From: Ignavibacteriales bacterium CG12_big_fil_rev_8_21_14_0_65_30_8
Lineage (GTDB): Bacteria > Bacteroidota > Ignavibacteria > Ignavibacteriales > Ignavibacteriaceae
Direction: 5' to 3'
Assembly: GCA_002783525.1 (NCBI GenBank)
Contig: PFGS01000004.1
Span: forward strand, 1 to 6,945
Length of the DNA stretch: 6,945 nt
Position 1 is the stretch's first letter. Each line of letters starts with the position of its first letter. Shown here one piece after another: positions 1-6,519 of the stretch. Under the pieces are notes generated by a model. That model saw only the letters and a list, made by a program, of their open reading frames with translations. It did not search any database and was not told where the DNA came from. The translations under genes and the position numbers were made by a program.

Positions 1-2
1 AC

Positions 3-6
3 GGAG
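3..6 (+). promoter_or_regulatory. Shine-Dalgarno site of htpX
   Basis: GGAG lies 7 nt upstream of the TTG at 14. It is the only well-placed strong Shine-Dalgarno sequence before a recognisable gene start in this window, and it decides the start of htpX: the TTG gives the N-terminus expected of HtpX (MNTLKTTFLM), whereas the next in-frame ATG, at 41, would remove part of the first membrane helix. Confidence 0.7.
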
Positions 7-13
7 ATAAAAA

Positions 14-868
14 TTGAATACTTTAAAAACTACATTCCTAATGACGATGATGATCGTTCTTTTCCTCTTTGTAGGAAATTTACTTGGCGGTACATCTGGA
101 ATGACAGTTGCATTTATTTTTGCACTTATAATGAATTTTGGAGGCTATTGGTTTTCTGATAAAATAGTACTTAAAATTTACAGAGCAAAAGAAGTAACAA
201 ATGAAAACAGCCCCAAATTTTATGCACTCGTTGAACAACTTTCCCAAAATGCCGATATTCCAATGCCTAAAGTTTATGTAATTAATGATCCCACACCAAA
301 TGCTTTTGCTACAGGAAGAAATCCAGAACATGCAGCAGTTGCCGCAACTACTGGAATTTTAAATGGATTAAATAATGATGAATTAGCGGGAGTAATTGCT
401 CACGAATTAGCTCACATAAGACATAGAGATATTTTAATAGGAACTATTGCAGCAACAGTTGTTGGTACTATTACTTTTCTTGCACAAATGGCAGGCTGGG
501 CATTGATGTTCAGCGGAAGGGGAGGAGATAGGGGTAGCAGAGATGGTTTTGCATCGTTATTTTTAATAATACTTGCACCAATTGCTGCAACATTATTACA
601 ATTAGCAATTTCACGCTCAAGGGAATTTGCAGCAGATGAGGCAAGTGCAGCTATCTCAGGTCAACCATTAGCATTAGCGTCAGCATTGGAAAAAATTTCT
701 TCTGTAAATCAGATAAAACCAGTTTCACATTCAGGTCCGGCAACAGCGCATATGTTTATTGTAAATCCGCTTAGAGGAGGAGGGATTAAAAAATTATTTT
801 CAACGCATCCTTCAACAGAAGAAAGGGTAAAAAGATTAATAGAAATTTCAAACAGAAAAAATAATTAA
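14..868 (+). CDS. htpX: HtpX, inner-membrane zinc metalloprotease (family M48)
   Basis: HtpX is an integral inner-membrane endopeptidase that cuts misfolded or damaged membrane proteins and works alongside FtsH in envelope quality control. The 284 residues match the usual family length (about 280-295). Visible features are two N-terminal membrane helices (about 7-25 and 29-46); the zinc motif HELAH at 130-134 with catalytic E131; two further hydrophobic segments (about 142-166 and 179-199); the probable third zinc ligand E204 in SREFAADEAS; and the conserved STHPSTEERV stretch at 263-272. The active site faces the cytoplasm in the studied family members. The start is TTG, chosen because GGAG sits 7 nt upstream and the resulting N-terminus matches the family. 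The stop is 1 nt before the next gene, so the two are probably co-transcribed. All key residues are present, so it should be active. Anything upstream is outside the window. Confidence 0.96.
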   Translation: MNTLKTTFLMTMMIVLFLFVGNLLGGTSGMTVAFIFALIMNFGGYWFSDKIVLKIYRAKEVTNENSPKFYALVEQLSQNADIPMPKVYVINDPTPNAFATGRNPEHAAVAATTGILNGLNNDELAGVIAHELAHIRHRDILIGTIAATVVGTITFLAQMAGWALMFSGRGGDRGSRDGFASLFLIILAPIAATLLQLAISRSREFAADEASAAISGQPLALASALEKISSVNQIKPVSHSGPATAHMFIVNPLRGGGIKKLFSTHPSTEERVKRLIEISNRKNN

Positions 869-869
869 G

Positions 870-1466
870 ATGAAAAGAAAAAGTCTATTTTTGATCTTCT
901 TCTTTTTTCCAATTTTTGTTTTAGGTCAAACTAAAACAAATTTAAATATTTTTAATGAATTGGTTGATTCATCAGTAGTTTCATTAATTAATAATTTACA
1001 TACAAACGGAAATGAAATTAATTTAAAACTTGAACTAGGAAATACATATTCATTATTTCAAAACAGAATTTTATACGATCTTAAAGAAGGTAATATAAAA
1101 GTTAATTTATTCCCTCAAAGGAATGAAAATATAACCAATATCAATTTTGCTATAGAAAAAATGGAAGTTAATTATTATGATATTGAAAGAGAGAGTTTGT
1201 TTGGAGAATTTTTAATGCCAAGAGAATTAACAATAAAGGGTAATTTCAGCATATCTAGAGAGAATACTTTTACTAAAAATTATAACTATACTTTTTTAGA
1301 TACTGTTAATGTAAAGGCAGTAAGTGAATTAGAAAATGCATCTTATACAATTACAAAAGGGAAAATGCCCTCAGAACCTTTTTTCTCCAGTATTACAGAA
1401 CCTGTGATTGTAATAAGTAGTGCTGCTGTTGCAGTAATTTTATTCTTCACCATACGTAGTAAATAG
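870..1466 (+). CDS. Uncharacterised exported protein with C-terminal membrane anchor
   Basis: I do not recognise this 198-residue protein. What can be seen is a Sec signal peptide (MKRK, then a Phe/Leu-rich core, likely cut after VLG before Q20), a polar middle of about 155 residues, and a hydrophobic helix at about 177-194 followed by RSK. This predicts a cleaved signal peptide, a periplasmic domain and a single C-terminal stop-transfer helix with a basic cytoplasmic tail. The segment at about 28-80 (helix, strand, helix, strand: LVDSSVVSLINNL ... ILYDLKEGNIKVN) faintly recalls the FlgO/TolB-N-like folds of periplasmic proteins, but this is only an impression. Two aromatic/beta-rich stretches follow (91-145). 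It begins 1 nt after the htpX stop with no Shine-Dalgarno, so it is probably coupled to htpX. A partner, regulator or substrate of HtpX is possible from position only. The composition matches its neighbours. Confidence 0.85.
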   Translation: MKRKSLFLIFFFFPIFVLGQTKTNLNIFNELVDSSVVSLINNLHTNGNEINLKLELGNTYSLFQNRILYDLKEGNIKVNLFPQRNENITNINFAIEKMEVNYYDIERESLFGEFLMPRELTIKGNFSISRENTFTKNYNYTFLDTVNVKAVSELENASYTITKGKMPSEPFFSSITEPVIVISSAAVAVILFFTIRSK

Positions 1467-1477
1467 TTATATTTAAC

Positions 1478-1508
1478 TTTTAAGCTTACAACTTTTTGAT
1501 TATAATTG
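1478..1508 (+). promoter_or_regulatory. Candidate promoter for the bamD operon
   Basis: The 66-nt gap 1467-1532 is the only real intergenic space in the window. TATAATTG at 1501-1508 contains a perfect TATAAT and matches the Bacteroidota -7 consensus TAnnTTTG with one mismatch; it ends 24 nt before the bamD ATG. The T-rich stretch 1478-1481 is at roughly the right distance for the upstream element but is a poor match to either TTGACA or TTTG. In DNA this AT-rich such a match can occur by chance, so this is a suggestion only. Confidence 0.28.
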
Positions 1509-1532
1509 TAGTTCTAAATCTATAAAATACTT

Positions 1533-2303
1533 ATGAAAAAAATTATTAAACTCTATATACTAATACTTGTGTCTTTATACTTTGTTGGTTGTTCTTCTTC
1601 AATAGATACCAGCGGATTTACAGGTGAGCAAAAACTAGATTATGCAAAAAAATTATACATTGAAGAAGATTATTTTGATGCTCTTCAAGAATTTAATGCA
1701 ATAGTTTTGGAATATCCAGGAAGCGCTATTGTTGATGATGCTCTTTATTATTTGGCAATGACAAGATTTCAAAGAAGTGAATATATATTAGCTGCATTTG
1801 AATTTAGTAAGTTGATAAAGAATATGTCTGCTAGTGAATTTGTGCCTATTTCACAATTTATGCTGGCTGAATGTTATTATGAACTTTCGCCAAATTATAC
1901 TTTAGAACAAAAGTATACTAAAAAAGCTATAGAAGAATATCAGGCATTTATAGATTTTTTCCCCTCTAACAATAAAGTAAAAGAAGTAGAAGCTAAAATT
2001 GTAGAACTGAATGATAAACTTGCAAGAAAAGAGCTTCATAGTGCACAGATATATGAAACATTAGGTTATGATGACGCTGCATTGTACTATTATTCAAATC
2101 TTATCGAAGTCTATCACGAAACACAATATGCACCACAGGCAATGTTAAGTAAAATAAACTTACTAGAAGACAGAGAAAAAAATCAAGAAGCACTAGCGGA
2201 GGCAAATAAATTTATTAGTCGTTATCCAAACAGTCAGTTAATTGATCAGGTAAAAAAAATTAAAGCATCTTTAGAAAATAAATTTTCAAATATTGATAAA
2301 TGA
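1533..2303 (+). CDS. bamD: BamD, outer-membrane protein assembly lipoprotein
   Basis: BamD is the essential lipoprotein of the BAM complex. It sits on the periplasmic face of the outer membrane and helps BamA receive and fold beta-barrel proteins. The 256 residues fit the family (about 245-290). The N-terminus is a lipoprotein signal with lipobox FVGC and acylated C20, followed by SSS. After it come tetratricopeptide-like helix pairs at about 36-69, 71-104, 105-145, 170-205 and 207-240; AEEYQ/FISRYPNS-type repeat ends (EYPGS at 60-64, DFFPSN at 141-146, RYPNS at 230-234) are typical of the YfiO/BamD family. The start is ATG, with no Shine-Dalgarno but an A/T-rich leader. Its stop overlaps the start of the thioesterase gene (ATGA). 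A general TPR lipoprotein (for example YbgF/CpoB-like) is the alternative, but the lipobox, the length and the early repeat favour BamD. Confidence 0.9.
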   Translation: MKKIIKLYILILVSLYFVGCSSSIDTSGFTGEQKLDYAKKLYIEEDYFDALQEFNAIVLEYPGSAIVDDALYYLAMTRFQRSEYILAAFEFSKLIKNMSASEFVPISQFMLAECYYELSPNYTLEQKYTKKAIEEYQAFIDFFPSNNKVKEVEAKIVELNDKLARKELHSAQIYETLGYDDAALYYYSNLIEVYHETQYAPQAMLSKINLLEDREKNQEALAEANKFISRYPNSQLIDQVKKIKASLENKFSNIDK

Positions 2304-2773
2304 TTAAATCTAAATTTGTAAAAGATTCTAGTATAACTATGACCGAATTAGTTTTACCTCACCATACAAATCAATTGGGTAAACTTTTGGGTGGGCAGTT
2401 AATGCATTGGATTGATATTTGTGCAGCTCTAGCTTCGGCTAAACATACACAGCATGTTTGTGTAACTGCTTCAGTTGACAGCATAGATTTTATACATTCT
2501 ATAAATTTAGGTGATGCTGTTACTTTAACAGCAAGTGTAAACAGAGTTTTCAAAACATCCATGGATGTTGGGGTTAAAGTTTATGCCGAGTCTTTTAGAG
2601 AAGGGAAAAGGACACATACAAATACCGCATTTCTTACATTTGTAAGTGTTGATAGTAAAGGAAAACCTGTTAAAGCTGCTGAAATAATTCCAGAATCTGA
2701 TGAAGAAAAGAGAAGATATGAGGAAGCATTGCAAAGGAGAGAAAATCGACTTAAAAATAGAACCAAAGCTTAG
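2300..2773 (+). CDS. Acyl-CoA thioesterase (hotdog fold, YciA/BACH type)
   Basis: The predicted reaction is hydrolysis of acyl-CoA to free fatty acid and CoA in the cytoplasm. The 157 residues form a single hotdog domain. The diagnostic motif HHTNQLGKLLGGQLMHWID at 21-39 holds N24 and D39, which align with conserved hotdog active-site positions of this family. VTASVDSIDF (55-64) and the GDAV...V...SMDVGVKVYAE strand region (71-97) also match the YciA/ACOT7 group. The C-terminus (132-157) is a charged helix rich in Glu, Arg and Lys. The start ATG overlaps the bamD stop (ATGA at 2300-2303) and has no Shine-Dalgarno, so translation is probably coupled to bamD. Chain-length preference cannot be told from sequence. 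A role in phospholipid or fatty-acid turnover, fitting its envelope neighbours, is inference. The 3' end overlaps the next gene by up to about 56 nt. Confidence 0.93.
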   Translation: MIKSKFVKDSSITMTELVLPHHTNQLGKLLGGQLMHWIDICAALASAKHTQHVCVTASVDSIDFIHSINLGDAVTLTASVNRVFKTSMDVGVKVYAESFREGKRTHTNTAFLTFVSVDSKGKPVKAAEIIPESDEEKRRYEEALQRRENRLKNRTKA

Positions 2774-4874
2774 GTTCCTTCTTTTTCTAATTGTTTTTTC
2801 TTACCAAGCTTTTGCCCAAATACCTTTCAACGGTTTTTGTAATTATAAAAATTTTAAAATCCCAGCCGAATACACATCTTTAATGTCTGTCAACTTTAAT
2901 AAAGATAAATTTAACGATCTCATAATTTTTAACAGCCAAGATAAAAAATATATAAGCTTAGAAGCATTTGATAAAGAATTTGAAAAAGTAAGAAATTTAG
3001 AATCTACTTTTGAGATCAGTAAACTTGTTGCAATTACAAACAATAATTTTAGAGAAAAATATTTTGCTTTTGTTTCTAGAAAAAACAGATCGACAGGTAT
3101 AATTAGTTTTAATAAATATGGTAAAATAAACATAGAAAAGATATTTAGGTTTAATTCCTATCCAGAAAATTTGAGTGCAGCAGATATTAATAATGATGGT
3201 AAATCTGAAATGTTGGTTTCCGGAAGTGCTTTTGAAGGATTATCAATAATATCCCAAAACTGGCATGGATTAAAAGAGAGAAAAATATTAAGTAAAAATA
3301 CTTTTGAAGAAGCAATATTTCTTAACATAAATGACGATGATAAAGCAGACATTGTTGCATATAGTTCTGTTGAAAGATCAATTTATTTTTTCTTTAATGA
3401 TGGTTCGGGCAGATTAAATTTATTAAGGACTTTTCCAGTTCCTGACAAAATAATTTCTCTCAAAGGCATTGATCTGGATTCAGATGGTTTTAACGATATA
3501 ATTTATTCATTTGATAATTCTTTTAAAATTTTTTGGGGTGATTCTGTTTCTGCCTATGATTCGGTTAGTGAAATTGCAACAAATAAAACTCCTTTTAAGT
3601 TTATCTTGGGCGATTATAACCTAGATGGTAAAATTGATATAGCATATTTGGATTCTGAAAGTTCGAGCATATCAATTTTATTTTCAAAGGGCAATCATAA
3701 ATTTTATCATGAAATACCTTATTTGCAAAAGAAAAATATTACTGATCTAATTAATTATAGCAGTACTATTAATAACGGAATAATGGCTTTAGCTAATAAC
3801 GGTAATATGTACAACATTTCAGTGTTAAATACCTTTGAAGATAATTCTGATATTTTAATTGGCGGTACTCCTGTTACTCTAAATTATTTCGATTATAAAA
3901 AAGATAATATAATTGATTTAGTATTTATTGACAGCACTTATAACAATTTGAATTTTTTAGTCAGAGGTAACTCTAAAAAGCCAATATTATTTTATTCGTA
4001 TCCTTTATTTGAAAAACACGATAAAATATTTGTTGATGATGAAGATCCGTACATAAAAACTTTTTACTGTTATTCATCAGTTAAAAAAGTTATTGAAGTT
4101 GTTAGATATAATTTTAAAGAAATTGGAATCATTAGAAATACTCTTTACTCACCGGGTAAAATTCTTTCATTAGATATTAAAAAAGATAGGGAAGATATTG
4201 ATAAAATTTATATTAATTATTTAAAGGACGGAAATTTAGGCCTTAATATAATTTTTATGCAGGATATAAGAAATTTAACTACAGATTACGCAAATTTAGA
4301 CGACAGTGTGTTAACTTCAATTATAAGTTTTTCTGATACATTAGAAATTTATTATTGGCAAAAGAGAAATAATAAATTGAATTTAAAAGAAATATCAATG
4401 AAAAATGTTTCACCCTTACCAATTACTAAATACAGATTAAATGGAAGCAGCTCAGTTTTTTATTTTAATATTGATAAAATTATTAACAAAAAACATAATA
4501 TTGAGAGCCTTAGTTTGATAGGAAATAATAGTAGAAATTATTTTATTAGTATTACAAAAGACAGTTTGCAAATTTTATATGAAAAAAATAGAGAAAAATT
4601 AAAGATTTCAAATGAGGATATAATTTTTACAGGACAATGGAGATCAAAAAATAGGGATAACATTTTTCTCTATTCTAGAGCTAAAAAGGAAATCTTTAGA
4701 ATAAATTTAAACTTTAAGGAAAAATATTTTGAAGTAAATAAGGTGTTAGAGAATATTAATGGCTATGATTTTTTCACAGAATATTCTGCATCTTTTTATA
4801 ATAACCTTTTTTATATTAATAAATATAAAAATACTATTTCCATTAAACATCTAAACCAATATGAAAATAATTAA
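2718..4874 (+). CDS. Exported FG-GAP/VCBS-like beta-propeller repeat protein
   Basis: This is a large secreted protein (718 residues from the ATG at 2718) of unknown function. A signal peptide is clear: KLRF, then a Leu/Phe core, likely cut at AFA before Q34. The N-terminal half carries six degenerate Ca-binding loops of the D-x-[DN]-x-D-G-x-x-D type: NFNKDKFND (59-67), DINNDGKSE (156-164), NINDDDKAD (203-211), DLDSDGFND (252-260), DYNLDGKID (299-307) and DYKKDNIID (392-400). These suggest blades of a beta-propeller, as in integrin-like or VCBS proteins, often used for adhesion or ligand binding. The C-terminal half (about 400-718) is beta-rich, Lys/Asn/Ile-rich and without a domain I recognise. 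No T9SS sorting domain, lipobox or membrane anchor is visible. Starts: ATG 2700 would overlap the thioesterase gene by 74 nt and ATG 2718 by 56 nt; I prefer the second, though both leave a long n-region. The gene overlaps the protease gene by 14 nt. Confidence 0.85.
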   Translation: MRKHCKGEKIDLKIEPKLRFLLFLIVFSYQAFAQIPFNGFCNYKNFKIPAEYTSLMSVNFNKDKFNDLIIFNSQDKKYISLEAFDKEFEKVRNLESTFEISKLVAITNNNFREKYFAFVSRKNRSTGIISFNKYGKINIEKIFRFNSYPENLSAADINNDGKSEMLVSGSAFEGLSIISQNWHGLKERKILSKNTFEEAIFLNINDDDKADIVAYSSVERSIYFFFNDGSGRLNLLRTFPVPDKIISLKGIDLDSDGFNDIIYSFDNSFKIFWGDSVSAYDSVSEIATNKTPFKFILGDYNLDGKIDIAYLDSESSSISILFSKGNHKFYHEIPYLQKKNITDLINYSSTINNGIMALANNGNMYNISVLNTFEDNSDILIGGTPVTLNYFDYKKDNIIDLVFIDSTYNNLNFLVRGNSKKPILFYSYPLFEKHDKIFVDDEDPYIKTFYCYSSVKKVIEVVRYNFKEIGIIRNTLYSPGKILSLDIKKDREDIDKIYINYLKDGNLGLNIIFMQDIRNLTTDYANLDDSVLTSIISFSDTLEIYYWQKRNNKLNLKEISMKNVSPLPITKYRLNGSSSVFYFNIDKIINKKHNIESLSLIGNNSRNYFISITKDSLQILYEKNREKLKISNEDIIFTGQWRSKNRDNIFLYSRAKKEIFRINLNFKEKYFEVNKVLENINGYDFFTEYSASFYNNLFYINKYKNTISIKHLNQYENN
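2735..2739 (+). promoter_or_regulatory. Possible Shine-Dalgarno inside the thioesterase 3' end
   Basis: AGGAG lies within the sequence AAAGGAGA, in the thioesterase coding frame as codons for Gln-Arg-Arg. It sits 5 nt before an in-frame ATC (2745) of the following gene. If used, that codon would give a compact signal peptide of normal length. ATC starts are very rare, so the match may be accidental. Confidence 0.2.
2895..3917 (+). other. Region of degenerate FG-GAP/VCBS-type repeats (protein level)
   Basis: Six loop motifs with acidic or Asn residues at the Ca-coordinating positions are encoded here, beginning near 2895, 3183, 3324, 3471, 3612 and 3891. The spacing is about 47-49 codons between the second to fifth motifs, and about twice that (96 and 93 codons) before and after, as if one blade on each side has lost its loop. 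Counting those, about eight blade-sized units would fit. The strands around the loops follow the pattern hydrophobic-D-loop-D-hydrophobic-strand (DIVAYS, DIIYSF, DIAYLD, DLVFID). Confidence 0.7.
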
Positions 4875-6519
4875 AATATCATTTTTACTGATAATATTTA
4901 TTCCATCTTTTATTGCTGCACAAACTTCCAAAGATCAGCTTGATGCTTGGTATAATACATATGTAGGATTAAGATCCGGAACACATTTGCTGCAAAATCA
5001 AATTGATAATGATGAAACATTGAAACATAATGTTTATGAAAAATGCGGACTTGGACTTGCAAATCAGTTAAGATTAAATTTTAATTTACTCCTTCCAAAT
5101 CAACAGGAAGAAATAAAGAAGATTTTATCCCGTCCCGTTTTGGATACCAGTATTGTTTCACCATCCGGTATATTTAGAATTCATTACAATACTTCTGGAG
5201 CAGATATACCAAGTTATAGTATTGCTGATCTGGCAATCTCGTTTGATTCAGCATACAGTTATGAAGTTACATTTTTAGGATATCCACCCCCACCTACTGA
5301 CAGTCTATCAGGAGGAGATAATTTATATGATATTTATGTAATGAATCTGGGTCTGCTTTATGGCGAAACTGATTTTGAAAATGAGATTACACCCGGAAGT
5401 AATAGATACACAACTTATATACTTTTGGATAATGATTTTAATGGATTTTATACAGAAGGAATTGATGCTGCAAGAGTAACTGCCGCACACGAATTTCATC
5501 ATTCAATTCAAGTTGGTAATTATATTTTCAGATCTGATGATATATATTTTTATGAATTAACTTCAACTGCTTATGAAGATATAGTTTATCCATCCATCAA
5601 TGATTACTTTCAATATTTATCATCATTTTTTGATAATACTGAAGTTGGGTTTTCTAATACATCAGGTTATGATATTGCAATTTGGAATCTATACTTAAAC
5701 TCTGTTTTTGGAGCTGATATAATTAAAAGACAGTGGGAGCTAATGCCGTCATCAAAAGCAATAAATGCAATTAATACAAGTCTGAATGAAAATAATTTAA
5801 CTTTTACTGATGCTTTTAAGGAATTTAGTAAATGGATTTATTACACAAATTACAGAGCTGTTTCAGGGCAATATTTTACTGATGCTGCAAATTATCCTAT
5901 TGCAGATCCCATAAGCACCTTAACAATTAATTCAAGTTCAGATACAGTTAATTTTACTGCAAAACCTCTTTCAATTAATAACATAAAATTTATAAATGCT
6001 TCAGATACTATTGATGTACAAGTTGTAAATACAAATGTAAATGCTGGTGCTGATAGTGCAGGGGCAAATTATTCAACACAATATATTTTATTTACATCCT
6101 CTCAGCCCGGTGCAACTAAATTAAATGATAATTATTATTCCAAATTAAATGTAACTAATCAATTTAATTGGAGTATGAATGAATTTATTAATGGTCAAAT
6201 AGTTGTTAATACTAATCCACCTACTTCTCAAGCTGGAGATTTTGCTTATCCTAATCCATTTAACTATAAAAATAATTCTATTATTTATTTGCCTGTAGCT
6301 TCAACTACAGGAGGCACAGTAACTTTAAATATATATTCAACAAGTTTAAAACTGATTTATTCCGCTGACAAAAATATATTTTCAAATAATGGCAAGAATT
6401 ATGTTACTTGGGATGGGAAACAAGTTAATAATGAAAAACTTTCATCAGGTATTTATATTTATATAACTAAGTATGGTGATGAAATTCTAAAAGGGAAACT
6501 GGCAATTTTTAATGAATAA
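4861..6519 (+). CDS. Secreted zinc metalloprotease, MXAN_6640-like, with T9SS sorting domain
   Basis: Predicted to be a protease exported through the Sec and type IX systems to the cell surface or medium. The 552 residues contain a signal peptide (MKIIK, hydrophobic core, cut at IAA before Q21); an N-terminal region (about 22-100) that may be a propeptide, including the CGLGLANQLR segment; a catalytic domain from about 103 (GIFRIHYNTSGAD) with PPPPTD and GGDNLYDIYV (142-160) as seen in MXAN_6640-type proteins; and the zinc motif HEFHH at 210-214 with catalytic E211. E232 in YELTSTAYED, 18 residues further on, is the likeliest third ligand, with E239 the alternative. A beta-rich linker (about 350-455) leads to a type A T9SS sorting domain (about 461-552). 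The start ATG lies inside the end of the FG-GAP gene (14-nt overlap), without a Shine-Dalgarno, so coupling is likely. The substrate is unknown. Activity is inferred from the intact motif. Confidence 0.85.
   Translation: MKIIKISFLLIIFIPSFIAAQTSKDQLDAWYNTYVGLRSGTHLLQNQIDNDETLKHNVYEKCGLGLANQLRLNFNLLLPNQQEEIKKILSRPVLDTSIVSPSGIFRIHYNTSGADIPSYSIADLAISFDSAYSYEVTFLGYPPPPTDSLSGGDNLYDIYVMNLGLLYGETDFENEITPGSNRYTTYILLDNDFNGFYTEGIDAARVTAAHEFHHSIQVGNYIFRSDDIYFYELTSTAYEDIVYPSINDYFQYLSSFFDNTEVGFSNTSGYDIAIWNLYLNSVFGADIIKRQWELMPSSKAINAINTSLNENNLTFTDAFKEFSKWIYYTNYRAVSGQYFTDAANYPIADPISTLTINSSSDTVNFTAKPLSINNIKFINASDTIDVQVVNTNVNAGADSAGANYSTQYILFTSSQPGATKLNDNYYSKLNVTNQFNWSMNEFINGQIVVNTNPPTSQAGDFAYPNPFNYKNNSIIYLPVASTTGGTVTLNIYSTSLKLIYSADKNIFSNNGKNYVTWDGKQVNNEKLSSGIYIYITKYGDEILKGKLAIFNE
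6241..6516 (+). other. T9SS type A C-terminal sorting domain
   Basis: Residues 461-552 of the metalloprotease show the type A pattern: YPNPFN at 463-468, IIYLP, VTLNIYS (487-493), a short hairpin, then VTWDGKQ (515-521), LSSGIYIY (527-534) and a final GKLAIFN strand. This domain directs export across the outer membrane by the type IX secretion system, after which it is normally removed. It implies that the organism encodes PorU/PorV/Sov-type components elsewhere. Confidence 0.9.

Noticed and set aside
80..331. Minus-strand open frame of 83 codons inside htpX
   Set aside because: It lies wholly within a well-supported gene, has a Cys/Lys/Phe-rich composition without domain signals, and arises from the reverse complement of an AT-rich coding region.
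1487..1510. Inverted repeat TACAA/TTGTA between the 198-residue gene and bamD, as terminator or operator
   Set aside because: The arms are only 5 bp, A/T-rich, with a 14-nt spacer and no U-tract following in the right place; expected by chance in such DNA.
1467..1532. Small RNA or small gene in the only intergenic gap
   Set aside because: The 66 nt hold no open frame with a start and no stable stem; only a weak promoter-like match is visible.
2250..2260. Run of eight A in bamD (and a seven-A run at its start) as a phase-variable or slippery site
   Set aside because: The frame is intact and codes for conserved-looking residues; such A runs are common at this base composition and no alternative frame is useful.
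2371..2766. Three overlapping minus-strand open frames opposite the thioesterase
   Set aside because: They are antisense to a hotdog gene with clear motifs, overlap each other in different frames, and show Cys-rich nonsense composition.
2843..3352. Minus-strand open frames of 96 and 64 codons opposite the FG-GAP gene
   Set aside because: The Leu/Ser/Phe-rich translation is what the complement of Lys/Asn/Glu codons gives; the + strand frame has a signal peptide and repeats.
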